From NCBI GenBank assembly GCA_022410635.1, contig JAJVDF010000653.1, forward strand, positions 348,713-412,712: DNA of 64,000 nucleotides, written 5' to 3'. The translations under genes were made by a program, and so were the position numbers. This document shows positions 33,638 through 43,732 of this stretch, piece after piece. Positions within the stretch are counted from its first letter, which is position 1, and every line of letters begins with the position of its first letter. Below the pieces are notes generated by a model that saw only the letters and a list, made by a program, of their open reading frames with translations, made no database searches and was not told the origin of the DNA. Source of the stretch: Tretioscincus oriximinensis (Eukaryota > Chordata > Lepidosauria > Squamata > Gymnophthalmidae).

Positions 33638-34113
33638 GTTTCTGATTGAAGTGTACAAAATCATGCATGGGATGGACAGGGTGAATAGAGAAAAAATGTT
33701 TTCTCTATCACACAACACAAGGACCAGAGGGCACTCCTTAAGACTGTTGGGTAGAAAAGTGAGAACAGACAAAGGAAAGTATTTTTTCACCCAAAGGGTC
33801 ATTGGCATGTGGAATTTACTTCCTGAAGAGGTAGTGGTAGCTAGCAGCTTGGATAGCTTCAAGACAGGACTAGACAGGTTTATGGACACCAAGGGTATAA
33901 ATGGGTACTAGGATGGATATCTGGATGTTGCCTCCGGGATGAAGCAACAGGCAGGACTCCTGAAATACCATCTGCAGGGAGTCATGAACAGGAGCATATT
34001 TTGCTTTCCTCTGTTCGGGCTGCCCAGGTGCATCTGGTGGGCCTCTGTGTGACACAGAATGCTGGACTTGATGGGCTGTGGCCTTATCCAGTATGGCTCT
34101 TCTTATGTTCTCA
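33638..34113 (+). mobile_element. CR1 LINE 3' end, best-preserved copy
   Basis: Continuous from ORF2 C-terminus to the end. An open frame at 33633-33911 reads YKIMHGMDRVNREKMFSLSH and ends SSLDSFKTGLDRFMDTKGIN, the CR1 C-terminal region. The 3' UTR ends TTGATGGGCTGTGGCC...TCTTATGTTCT. It serves as an internal reference for the interrupted CR1 copies. Confidence 0.92.
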
Positions 34114-34255
34114 TGTAAACAAACGCCTATTTAAGTTGTTGTTTTTTCTATTCTGAAAGTAGACTGAAACTAGGTTAAAACTTTGGTGTGGCAGAACATA
34201 GGGGGAAGAAAACGTACTATTCAAAGCTAAGCTGTCTATTACGCTTCTCACATAA

Positions 34256-34386
34256 AAACTACAATAGAACTTTGCACCTTTAAGGACTATAAAGAAGAGG
34301 AATCTTCACCAGCCACACCTGGGTAGGAAATAACTTTTTTCTACCCATTAAAGATGCAAAGCTCCATCCTGATTTTTATGTGGGAA
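34256..34386. mobile_element. Small MITE with CACATAAAAA ends
   Basis: CACATAAAAAC...CTTTGCACCTTTAA on the left is mirrored on the right by TTAAAGATGCAAAGC...TTTTTATGTG, giving imperfect inverted ends of about 35 nt around a short centre with its own hairpin (TGGGTAG / CTACCCA). Confidence 0.6.
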
Positions 34387-34389
34387 CCC

Positions 34390-35004
34390 TAGACGACGTT
34401 GGGTTGCTTTTAGACATTAACAAAAGCAGAATTCAGCAGAAAAGCCGTCTGGAAAGCAGACATCCATCTCTCTAATGCCTTTTGGAAGATAATGCCAAAT
34501 TGCAAATTGCTTCTATCTTCTTTCCAAGAAGACTTTACGGATAGGAGCCACTCTAGTTTTGAAAGTGATCTAAGGCCCCCTCCCCTCTTTGGCCTCTTAA
34601 ATGTTTTCAAAGTACAGATTGTCAACATGCATTACAGCCCTTCTAAGTATCACTTCCTCTGGCCTAAGCTCCCTTTGTCTTTTCGGAAGCTGCCGCTTCT
34701 CAGGCTCAGCCTCGTTGGCATCATTCATGTAAACTATTTTTTTTTCCTCAAGCGCTTTTGATGTGTGCGGCTGTGTTGCACCTCCTCCGCCTAATTGCAA
34801 AAGATCCTTTTCTTCTGGAGGGGGGAAAAAGGTGGAGGTGAAGAATCTTCCGCACAAGCTTCTTCTGCCGGAGCGCAGATCATCAGGCGGAGCTTCTGTT
34901 AATTGTTGATTTAATTCAGGCGCTGTTTTGCCACAGGCGCCCCGGGAAGTGCGAGCAAAGTGCACGTCTATGCGCGGCGGCTGCTGGGTTTTTCTTTTTT
35001 GGCA

Positions 35005-35005
<1 letters not shown>
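34390..35005. other. Unrecognised flank of the CpG island
   Basis: No exon identified; GC content rises towards the island. Confidence 0.4.

Positions 35006-35057
<52 letters not shown>
35006..35057. repeat. (TG)n microsatellite
   Basis: About 26 TG units immediately upstream of the CpG island, followed by a G run. Confidence 0.97.
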
Positions 35058-35058
<1 letters not shown>

Positions 35059-35465
35059 AGAGGGGGGGGGAGGTTCTGCCACTGCACGCCTTCTTCTCTT
35101 CAGGGGCTTTTCTAAATAGGAGCTGGCTTAACAGGCACCCACCGTCCCCACCACACAATAGCAGTTTTGTGGCTGCTGCTGGTAGAAAGCCCCCCCCTCC
35201 CCCCTCCCCCCTCCCGGTCCCTCCCCGCGCGCCCTGCCTGCCCGGCTTTCCTCCCCTAACCCCTGCTGCAGGCGCAGATTTGCCACAGCCACTCAGTTGA
35301 GACCGATTATGATTGCGGCAGATGGGCTGGATCCCGATCCTAACTAAGCGGGGCTGCGGGAATTAATAGGCCGCGGCGGCCGCTGAGGGAGCAGCCCAGA
35401 CCCAGGGGCTCGTGGCGACGGAGCCCCCTCAGCCGCGCAGCCAGCGGCCCCCCGAGCCGCCCCTT

Positions 35466-35502
35466 GCATGAGGAGGAGGAGNAGGAGGAGGAGGAGGAGG
35501 AG
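35466..35502. repeat. (GGA)n run in the CpG island
   Basis: GGA triplets with one undetermined base at 35482. Long open frames on both strands across it are composition artefacts. Confidence 0.9.
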
Positions 35503-35811
35503 GGGACTCCTCTGCCCCGGCTCGGGCTCCCGGGTTGCTGCTGTGGAGTCAGGGGCGCCGCCAGGGCAGCAGCTCCTACGCGCCACACGCGGAGCCTCGG
35601 CCCAACAGGGAGCCACAGCCAGCGAGCCAAGAAGCGCCGCGGGTCGCAGCAGCAGGAAGGGCCTCTGCCGCTCTGCCTGACGTTCCGCCGGGCGCCCGCC
35701 CGTGCAACAGCGGCCATGGGAGGCTCTTTCGGCCGCCGCGCGCCGCCGCCTGCGCCCGCCGCCGCCTCCTGCCCGGGATTGTAGAGGCCCCGCCCCTGCC
35801 GCAGAGTTATT

Positions 35812-35848
35812 ATGCCGCCGCTTCGCACAGGAGCAGCAGCAGCAGCAG
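35812..35848 (+). other. Possible first coding exon end
   Basis: ATG with CCGCCG following, an alanine (GCA)n run, then the donor GTAAAG. Context before the ATG (GAGTTATT) is a weak Kozak match. Start of translation here is a guess; an alternative is that the whole exon is untranslated. Confidence 0.3.
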
Positions 35849-36254
35849 GTAAAGGTAAGGGGCAGCAGAGGCCCGTCCGCCCCCTCCCAACTCCCGACAC
35901 CTGCTCTCTCTCGCCGCCGCCGCCGCCGCCGCCTCCCGCCCGCTTTGCTTTCGCTCTGGCCTGGACCCCGCCCTCCGCCGTGTCCCCTCCCCCTCCTCCT
36001 TCCCCGCGTCGCCTCTCTTACGGGAAAGGTAAAGAAGAGGCCAATGAGGAGGGGAGGGCGCGGGCCAGAGGGAGAGTGGGCGGCCGGCTGGGTTAATGTG
36101 GCCTAGGCGAGTGCGCGCGGGACCTCCCCTCCTTCCCCCCCCCGCCCCGGTCAGGTGCACGAGGGCAGGGGGCGGGGCTACCGAAATGCGCACGCGGAGA
36201 GCAACAGTTCCTCCTTTGCAGGGTGAAGGTTTTTTTGCATTTGGTTCAGCTTAC

Positions 36255-36266
36255 TTGTACTTTCCA
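36255..36266 (+). repeat. Target-site duplication, left copy (12 bp)
   Basis: TTGTACTTTCCA, repeated exactly at 36689-36700. Confidence 0.8.
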
Positions 36267-36688
36267 TGGGAGAAGACAAAGCATATGCAACTGTGATAAG
36301 GTGATGAATTGCAGGTTAGAGAAACAGGTAAATGGCAGAAACTAATCCTCTCATGTGAAAAAGTCCCTGGGGCAATAAGAGGCAATGTCTGGTAGAGAAT
36401 CAATCAAATACTTAACAGATTCCATAAAAATGTATAATTGGTCAGGAAACCATTATCTCTGTTAAGTCCTTTGTTGATAGGCTTTGAACTTATGAATGTA
36501 TTCAAGTTCTGCTGCTTCTCTTTCAAATCTCCGTTCATAAGTTCCAAGCCATCAACAAAGGACTTAACAGAGATAATGGTTTCCTGGCCAACTATACATT
36601 TTTATGAAACCTGTTAAGTATTTGATTGATTCTCTAACAGACATTGCCTCTTGTTGCCCCAGGGACTTTTTCACATGAGAGGATTAGT
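36267..36688 (-). mobile_element. Penelope-like snap-back element
   Basis: Arms 36339-36496 and 36534-36690 are inverted copies about 157 nt long with roughly 95% identity, around a 37-nt spacer. The left side continues 72 nt beyond the arm (36267-36338), so the element is asymmetric. The minus-strand spacer region reads FEREAAELEYIHKF-like, ending in a stop, and then the text leading to CAATTCATCACCTTATCACA. I recall that order as the region between ORF end and the hammerhead-bearing 3' part of reptile Penelope-like elements. The 12-bp direct repeats enclose both the long side and the short side. Confidence 0.65.
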
Positions 36689-36700
36689 TTGTACTTTCCA
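36689..36700 (+). repeat. Target-site duplication, right copy (12 bp)
   Basis: Exact second copy of TTGTACTTTCCA. Its first two bases could also be the last two of the inverted arm. Confidence 0.8.
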
Positions 36701-37238
36701 GTAACCTTCAGGCACAATCCCACTTGGGGCGCTGGTCACACTTTAATTTTAACCTCACTTTAAGAATGGAAGAATTATGCCCACTATGTGACTGAGGCTG
36801 TGGCAGCCAGAAATCTAAGAAAACAACACTCGGCTCCTGGGTGACCTTTACTCAGCTCAAGCTGAATGAAATCTACATCAATGCCACTAAATTAAGTCCA
36901 CTACTGCCTATTACCAGTGGGAACTCCCAGAACCAAAGTATCCGATAGGGAGTCAGAGAATCTTGAGTAAAGCCCTGGGTTTATCTTGCGCGCAAAGCAT
37001 GCACAGGCTCTTGTGACATCACTTCCTGTGCAGGACAAGATGTCACACCAGGCACCATTTTTCCGGAAGCAAATATAATGTAAAGATGATGTCACTTCCG
37101 GTAAAATGACTGAGGGAAATTTTCTCACATCTTCCCGCATGATCTTGGGTCATGCGCAAGGGGATGTTTAATTGGAGACTATACAAGTTTCTCCTATAGC
37201 TCCCAAGACTGCCTATTACTCTGATACAACTATATGTA

Positions 37239-37582
37239 CTGCTCAAAACAACTAAGGGAACACTTTAACATAACAGTGTAAGCTAACAGCTTGGATAGTT
37301 TCAAGACAGAACTAGACAAGTTTATGGACACCAAGGGTATAAATGGATACTAGGATGGATGTCTGGATGTTGCCTCCAGGATGGAGCAACAGGCAGGACT
37401 CTTGAAATGCCATTTGCAGGGAGTCATGAACAGGAGCATATTTTGCTTTCCTCTGTTCGGACTGCCCAGGTGCATCTGGTGGGCCTCTGTGTGAGACAGA
37501 ATGCTGGACTTGATGAGCTCTGGCCTGATCCAGTATGGCTCTTCTTATGTTCTTAAAGTGTTCCCTTAATTTTTTTGAGCAG
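37239..37582. mobile_element. Tc1/mariner-type MITE carrying a CR1
   Basis: CTGCTCAAAACAACTAAGGG... at the left and ...CCCTTAATTTTTTTGAGCAG at the right are 28-nt inverted ends with 2 mismatches. TA dinucleotides flank both ends (37237-37238 and 37583-37584), the Tc1/mariner target. The ends match the widespread Tc1-like end CTGCTCAAAAAAA. Nearly all of the interior is a CR1, so the original MITE was little more than its two ends. Confidence 0.85.
37279..37555 (+). mobile_element. CR1 LINE 3' end nested in MITE
   Basis: AGCTTGGATAGTTTCAAGAC to CTTCTTATGTTCTTA, nearly the same as 18583-18850. It lies completely between the two Tc1-like ends and is the youngest of three layers. Confidence 0.92.
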
Positions 37583-37839
37583 TATATATAGTACTGCATT
37601 TACAGGTTCTCTCCCCCAAATTAACAACCAATCAACTATTTGCATTTTCCATCAGAATTCAAACCTTTACACTGCAAGAATGCAAACCCCAGAAGTTTCC
37701 CTCTCAATGTATAAGACCCGGCAATTTCCCTCCAAAGTCCCAGACAACTACTATCAATTGACACCCATTGTTCACACAACCATAAGAGCCTTAATCTAAG
37801 AGTATTTCTACGTATTCATGTCAGGGACTATTCCTGACA

Positions 37840-38565
37840 GGGTGTTTCTGAATTAGGGAATGCCAAAAGGAAGCAACTTGTATATTGTTGATATGTTCTC
37901 TTACTCTGAAAGTTGACTGAAGTTAGATTAAAACTTGGGTGTGACCAAGATCTTGGACAGATCTCTCTCTCTTTATTATCAAATAATAACGTATATACTA
38001 GTGTGGAAATTCAAATACACCAGCTTCCAGATTCTCATCTTCTGGCAGGATTTCTATTTCTGGTTTTATGGTTCACAGTTGTATTTGTTTTTCTTTGCCA
38101 TTTCAAGAAAGCAAGTGCTTATCATAAAAGCTTGGATGCCCATCCCAGTAGATTTGTGAAGCTGGCAGAAGCAGCCCAAATGTGAAGAGTGTGAAATAGA
38201 GGTGTTGCGCTGGTGGCAGGGCATACTGGGAAGTGTAGTTAGAGCGCAGCGAGCAGCCTTTTCTTGCTCTGATGACTACAACTCCCAGCTGGCATTGCTG
38301 GCATGGAGGAGCCTCTTTAGCCAATCTGCCCCAGTCCTGCTCAGGGAAACATGTTTTGTGCTTGTAGGAAGAATAGTCCCATCTATAGATGACAAGTGCC
38401 ATATTCCTAGAGCTTGAAAAGATAAATGTGTTCATTCATCTATGTTGTCTACATTGCCAGATTGATTCATGGACACTTTTTTGAGCTGTGCATTCCAGGA
38501 TTTTTTGTGGTAAGCAGACCTGGTTATTCACATGCCAGTGTACATTATGGCAGGTCCCATTTGGG
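37840..38565. other. Mostly unrecognised; small hairpin repeat
   Basis: GGCATACTGGGAAGTGTAGT (38221) and ACTACAACTCCCAGCTGGCA (38277) form an imperfect inverted pair of the kind found in hAT MITEs. No gene. Confidence 0.45.
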
Positions 38566-38566
38566 G

Positions 38567-38885
38567 CTTATTATTATTTATTTATTTATACTTATTCCCC
38601 GCCGTATACGCAAAGGTCTCAGGACGGCCAAAACAGTAAAACATCACTACAAAATTAAAACAGTATAAAACAATATTTAAAAGTAGGGATAAAGATGACA
38701 TTTCTTCAGCCAAAGGCCAGGTAAAAGAGGTGCGTCTTCAAGGACCTTTAAAAAGAATACAATGATGATGACAGACGCACCTCGAGGCGGGAGACTATTC
38801 CAAAGACGAGGGGCAACCACCGAGAAGGCCCTACCCAGGTTCCCACTCCACTGGCTGTTGAAAGGGGTGGTACAAAGCCGTGGTC
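38567..38885 (-). mobile_element. L2 LINE 3' fragment, reverse orientation
   Basis: Begins TTATTTATTTATTTATACTT and CCCGCCGTATACGCAAAGGT. Farther on, the minus strand gives AFSVVAPRLWNSL-like text (complement of 38790-38835), the L2 C-terminus. Confidence 0.82.
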
Positions 38886-40623
38886 TACACTAGCATGCAG
38901 ATAACAGGTCCCTATTCCAAGAAAATAGTCCAGAATAAGACTGAATGTGGAGTTACTCCTCCATTCCAAGTGTTAAGACAACCTGATCCTGCTTAGCTCC
39001 TGAGATGAGACAAGGCCAGCAGCTAAGGAGCCTAAATGCTGAGACTGCAAATCGGTATAGACTGCTTCTCAGGCATGCCTGAGTCATGAGCAGCAGTGCT
39101 GGCTGCCAAGTTTTCAGCAGCCCATGCAGGACTTGCTATTTGAACATGAGTGGAGCTGACATGCAGGGAAGGGACACGGCCATTGGGCAGCTGCTGTGGA
39201 GCACTTTAGGGAATCAAGATAAAGCACTGCAGGCCTCTGCTTGCGCTCTGAATAGAAGGGGCTTCTGCGTCCTCACAGTTGGAGGCAGACACTTGTTCCT
39301 GACAGCTTGGTTGTGATGATCCTGACATTTGAACTTGCTGCTGCTGCTTATCTCCTGTTTCCCTCAGCCTTTGTAACTTTCCCTCGCTGTGTCCTGCCTC
39401 CNGTGCCCTCTCCTTGATGCTCCTTTTTCAACTCCTCCCCTGGCTTTTTCTCTCCTTCTGCTTCAGTTACTGATCCCATCTTTTCCTGCTGCTATCCTTG
39501 GCCTTTCTCTTGCCTCTTCCTTATTCTTGTTTCTTCCTGCTCTGTTGTCCCATCTGCTGCTTGCCTCTTTGGTCACTTCTTTTTCCTGCTGTTGCTGAGG
39601 AAGGGACCCCTGCAATTGTGTGCCCTGTTGCTATGGGCAACTGCATGTGCTGAATTGCTACGCATCCCTAAGCAGCTTAATTCTGATTGATGGGAAAGAA
39701 ATATGATTATTTTTTTCCAGGATGACCGCAGAGAGAGGAACTACGTTTTCCTCTTGCATGTATTTGTATATTGTGTCCTGTGATTTAGGGTTTTTTTTTT
39801 AATCTTGTGGTTTAATCCCAAAGGCTTCTTCCCTGTGATCTGGCTGGTTTTATCTAAGCTGCTGTGTGGCTGCAGCAGACCTTTATTTCTACTCTTCATT
39901 ATCCATGCCTCTGTTGGTTCAGATAAATGAAGCTTTTCAAGTAAATTTACTTCTGTGGTTGGGCATTGAAACTAACCTATCTTACTGACCCAGAAGGAAC
40001 CTTGAAAGCTCTCCGGAAGCAATTTGTAAAGAACCCAATTCAATGCAGATAATAGAAATATTAATTTCCTTTTCCTTCTACTCATTTCTTTGCTGCCTTG
40101 AACTTGTTTACTGCTAAAAATGTTTTTCTCAAACATTTTTATATAGTGTATCGTGGAATACAGTGTTAACTAAATTGTGGATTAAGTTGTCGCAATTACT
40201 CTTAAAAGGGCTACAGAGTGGCTTAAACCTTTTTACTTGTTTTGATTAAGTACCGTAGTTGTTTCTCTGTGCCTAGCTGTTGCAAGTGTTTTTTGGGGGG
40301 AGGGTAAGTGGGGAAGATACATCTTTTTACTTTTACCCAAACTGAATTCCTAGTAACAAGAAAGTGCAAGTCAATTTTTGCAAGCAAATCTGTATGTGGC
40401 CATCATATTATGAACATGATGTGACATAATCTTGATCCTTTGGGTTAGAATGCTTAAGGCAAAGCATACATTGACATGATGTTGTACTGCACGCCCAGGA
40501 ATTTTAAACTTCTTGACAGGTAACATTTGTAAATGACACAACTGTTTAACACTGAAATCTAACAATACTACTTGAATTTGTAGGCAGCTGTCCCATCTCT
40601 AATACTGTGAAAACTAAGGCAAC
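38886..40623. other. Unrecognised; pyrimidine-rich 39355-39600
   Basis: The stretch 39355-39600 is strongly CT-biased. A polypyrimidine-AG at 39707-39720 precedes an open stretch (DDRRERNYVFLLH) but has no donor, so it is not called as an exon. Confidence 0.4.
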
Positions 40624-40635
40624 TATGAAAAAACA
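40624..40635 (+). repeat. Target-site duplication, left copy (12 bp)
   Basis: TATGAAAAAACA, repeated exactly at 40845-40856. Confidence 0.85.
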
Positions 40636-40844
40636 ATTTCAGACAAATAGCCGTGTTAGTCTAGTAGGAAGTCCAGCAAAGGAGCTAGTAGCACTTTGAG
40701 ACTAACTTGAGAAAAATGGGTGGCGTAAGTTTTTGTAGACACTTTTACTTGGATACTTACAGCATCTGAAGAAGTAGATGTGTCTTCGAAAACTTATGCC
40801 ACCCACTTTTCTCAAGTTGGTCTCAAAGTGCTACTAGCTCCTTT
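40636..40844 (-). mobile_element. Penelope-like snap-back element
   Basis: The same family and shape as 7701-7919, in the opposite orientation. The left side has the long end (complement of ACTAACACGGCTATTTGTCT), the right arm stops at AGCTCCTTT. Arms about 40678-40760 and 40766-40842 pair with about a dozen differences, so it is older than the 7.7-kb copy. A hammerhead-like core starts at 40766 (CTGAAGA, weaker stem II, GAAA at 40788). Confidence 0.75.
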
Positions 40845-40856
40845 TATGAAAAAACA
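40845..40856 (+). repeat. Target-site duplication, right copy (12 bp)
   Basis: Exact second copy of TATGAAAAAACA. Confidence 0.85.
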
Positions 40857-42770
40857 GTACTTCAATTTTAGCTGTTGCAACTGATTAAAATCATAATTGG
40901 ATAAGATTGATATTTATGACATCGTTATTGTGTAATTTACATGATACTTAGAAAACCATATCTAAACATGGCTTCTTGCAGTCATGGGAAAGTATTCTGA
41001 CAATGTCATATGTTGGTGTGCTAAGGAACTTCCATTGACATGTTTATTTACCATCAAAGTATGGTAAATACTATCTAAAGTGATTCAGTAATACTGGCTA
41101 TAAAGTTTGATTGGATATTTTCACCTGTTTACTGTCCCATGACAATTGAGGGAAGCATTTTGTACGACAAGAAGATGACAATTGAGATCTCAACTGTCCT
41201 GCTATATAATACCTTTGCTTGTTTCTTTAAATACTGTATTTCGCTTTGCCCCTTAAAGCTGGCACAACTGCGTAGCCAGCATCCACAGTCCTGATTGTAT
41301 TGCCATAAAAACCAACTCTGAAGTGCTTCCACTTCTCTCAGTACGCACACCTCTTGTTTCCGCGATGGAGTTCATGGCTTAATTCCATTGCTGCTGCTGT
41401 TTTTTGCCATGCAGGTTAGATGTACTCCGACTACTGAGGAATCCGTAGCCACTCTCATGTATGCGGACGCTTCCGTCTCAGACTCACACTCAACTGTGAT
41501 GTGACAGGAACCTCAGCCTATTAGGGAAAGGGGCGTTCTTGGGTTGGTTGGTTGTGCGTGTAACATTTTCAGCCAGTTCTTCCTGACCACCATTCTGTGC
41601 AGAGCTCCTTTTGAGCATCACAAAATCCAAAACACAATCTCTTTTTATTTTTCTCTAGGGTAGAAGGGAAGAAGGAGGGGTGGGGGACAAAAAGGACTGG
41701 ATTTGATGGCGATGATATCGCTTGTTATCAGCAACTTCGCAAAACAACACCCTCTCCCTTCTCTACTCCCAGGCAGCATTGAACTGCCCTCCGCCATCCC
41801 AGCAGCCTATGGAATCTTGGCATTAATGAACGACCATCCCAGTCACGCCTGAAATCGAATGGGGCCCTGTGGGGTTGGAAAAGTTTTTTGTTTTAGCCAG
41901 ACCCTTTCTTCTTTCTGGCTACCCTGCAAGTCCTCCCTGTATCTTACCAAAGGGATGACCAAGCCTGGCTGGTTTTTTCCCTTCAACCCCTTATTTCGGG
42001 CCTTATTTTGGGTCTTATCAAAGGGGATGAGAGACAAGCGGATGTGAAAGGCGGGGGACAGAGGGGGAGGCGGTGGAGGAGCAGAGCAGCACCAAAGTGT
42101 AAGCAAGAAGCGCACCATCGAACAGCTGCTGCCTCTCCCCCCCCCCTTTTGTAGTTGCAACGGGAGAGATTCGGCAGTCGACACATGTGCTTTGTGGACT
42201 CTTAATGTGGAGTGGATATCGATGTGAAATTAGGCATCCAAATCAAGTTCCATTTGGATCAATTTAAAGCGTTTTCGATTCTGTGTTAATTTTTAGTGTG
42301 TTTGCAGCCTATAATGGTGACGGCTATTTTAATAATGTGTTCTGCAGTCTTTTAAAGATTAATTTATTTGAAGGCCTATCCATAAGATCGTAAAACAGGA
42401 ATGGATTTGTGTAAAAATAATCATATTCAAATTAGAAATGACTATATTTAATAGGAAAATAGAGAAGTAACGTGTGTTCTCCGTGGGTGTACAAACTGTC
42501 CTTGATATCTTTAAAATATAATAACTTTTTGAACCTAATTTCTGTTGTTGCTGTGTTACGGAATAGCAATTGTTTTGATAATTACAAAAAGTTTATCAAA
42601 TGTTAAAGGGATAGCTACAGCTCTATGATAAGCCATACTTTGATTTACAAATACTAATTTCCCTCTTTTCTTTTGGAATTCAAAGCAGTAAAGTTTGCAT
42701 GTAATTGTTCCTTCCAGATCCTTTCAAATTTCAACAAAAGGTTTATTTTATCTACCTTCGGACAATGTTC
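40857..42770. other. Unrecognised; GC-richer patch 41380-42190
   Basis: 41380-42190 is moderately GC-rich with scattered CpGs. No splice-bounded coding frame found. It could hold regulatory sequence of the gene starting at the CpG island, which is speculation. Confidence 0.35.
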
Positions 42771-42840
42771 AGATTTAGAATTAGCACCTTAGAGACTAGC
42801 AAGAGATAAAGTTGGTAATGTCAGACTTCGGGCACATCCC
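42771..42840 (-). mobile_element. Penelope-like 3' fragment, decayed
   Basis: The complement reads GCCCGAAGTCTGACATTACC ... CTAGTCTCTAAGGTGCTAAT, matching the TTAGTCTC-AAGGTGC block of the family but without the hammerhead-like core. Confidence 0.45.
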
Positions 42841-43244
42841 CATGCATGATTTCAACCAAAGTAAATGCATCTTCATTCTACCCCATGGAGTCATGTGTGT
42901 ACAGCAGTCCAGTTGCTGAAAGTGTCCATTATCACATAACAACTACCTACTGCATGTTGTGCAATTCAGTAGCAGGCATTTTGTAAAATATAAACAAAAG
43001 CGACATGGGGACCTATCAACAATGAAAACATAGCCTCACCCCGAAGTCTCTTAAGATTTGCTAACTGTTCATTGGCTCTTGGCTTTCAGATAATGCTTGG
43101 GAACTGTAGGCAGGCAAGAACACCAATTGTTAAGGAGTGGGTCACAACAGCTGAAGCCTTAAGGTAGCGGGGCAAATGAAAAACTAGTTTATAAATAAGT
43201 AGTGAGGCAAACCCTGTTGTGGGGATGTGCAATTGTATCTGAAG

Positions 43245-43292
43245 AATCATAGCATTAGAAGGGACTTCTATGGTCATTGGGTCCAACCCCAT
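43245..43292 (-). mobile_element. CR1 LINE terminal fragment
   Basis: AATCATAGCATTAGAAGGGA and GGTCATTGGGTCCAACCCC are complements of the CR1 end, as in 22752-22809. Confidence 0.75.
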
Positions 43293-43654
43293 CGGAGAGT
43301 TGGGGTGCATCCAGACACATGTATTTGTCATACTGCAAACAATCACAATATAGTCAACTGATTATGTTATGATCCCTTTTTCCTGTCAACTAGACTGGAA
43401 AGCAGTGTGAGAAATACATGGTGACCTTAACTTTGACATCACTATATCCATGACCTTTCCTAGCACAAAATGCCCTGGATGTGAAACAATTCCACAGTTG
43501 TGCTTTTCGGCAACCACTCATGCGCTGTATATACAAAAGCTGCTTTTCCCAGATACTTCTTAAAGTGCAATATACCTATGCGCCATGCTTTTGGTATGAG
43601 TGCTGCCAAACTGAGTGCCAGTCATATCATCCTATCCTAAAGAAAGCATTAGAC

Positions 43655-43732
43655 AACATATTGATGTTTGCAAAAGCTCATGCTAAGAACCTTCCCTCCA
43701 TTGATCTGTAAGGTGCTATGAGACCTCTTTGC
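43655..43732 (+). mobile_element. Penelope-like 3' fragment, decayed
   Basis: GCAAAAGCTCATGCTAAGAA followed by GATCTGTAAGGTGCTATGAG and ACCTCTTTGC, a recognisable but diverged member of the same family. Confidence 0.5.

Larger units (their letters stand above)
35100..36190 (+). promoter_or_regulatory. CpG island, probable promoter and first exon
   Basis: About 1.1 kb of very GC-rich, CpG-dense sequence in an otherwise AT-rich window, including GGCCGCGGCGGCCGC at 35371 and many GC-box-like CCGCCC/CCCGCC motifs. No TATA box stands out, as usual for such promoters. Splice-donor-like GTAAAG (35849) and GTAAGG (35855) follow a purine/CAG-rich stretch. An ATG at 35812 would give only 12 complete codons (MPPLRTGAAAAA) before the first donor, so the exon may be 5' UTR. 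Direction (+) is inferred from the donors. The gene cannot be named. Confidence 0.7.
36799..37839 (-). mobile_element. Solo LTR-like element, split by a MITE
   Basis: TGTGGCAGCC at the left and TTCCTGACA at the right give TGTC...CACA-type LTR ends on the minus strand. Without the insertion at 37239-37582 it would be about 700 bp. The left part has ETS-like CACTTCCTG/CTTCCGG sites repeated several times (37019, 37059, 37093), typical of LTR enhancers. No viral genes adjoin. No target duplication or clear polyadenylation signal was found, so boundaries are uncertain. Confidence 0.5.

Noticed and set aside
34597..36106. Several long overlapping frames on both strands in the CpG island
   Set aside because: GC-rich DNA and (TG)n/(GGA)n runs avoid stop codons; the translations are low-complexity Pro/Ala/Arg/Cys-Val.
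37239..37582. CR1 with its own long target duplication
   Set aside because: The flanking matches are inverted rather than direct and begin at TA, so they are Tc1-like ends.
39707..39780. Possible exon after TTTTTTTCCAG
   Set aside because: No downstream donor and no recognisable peptide.
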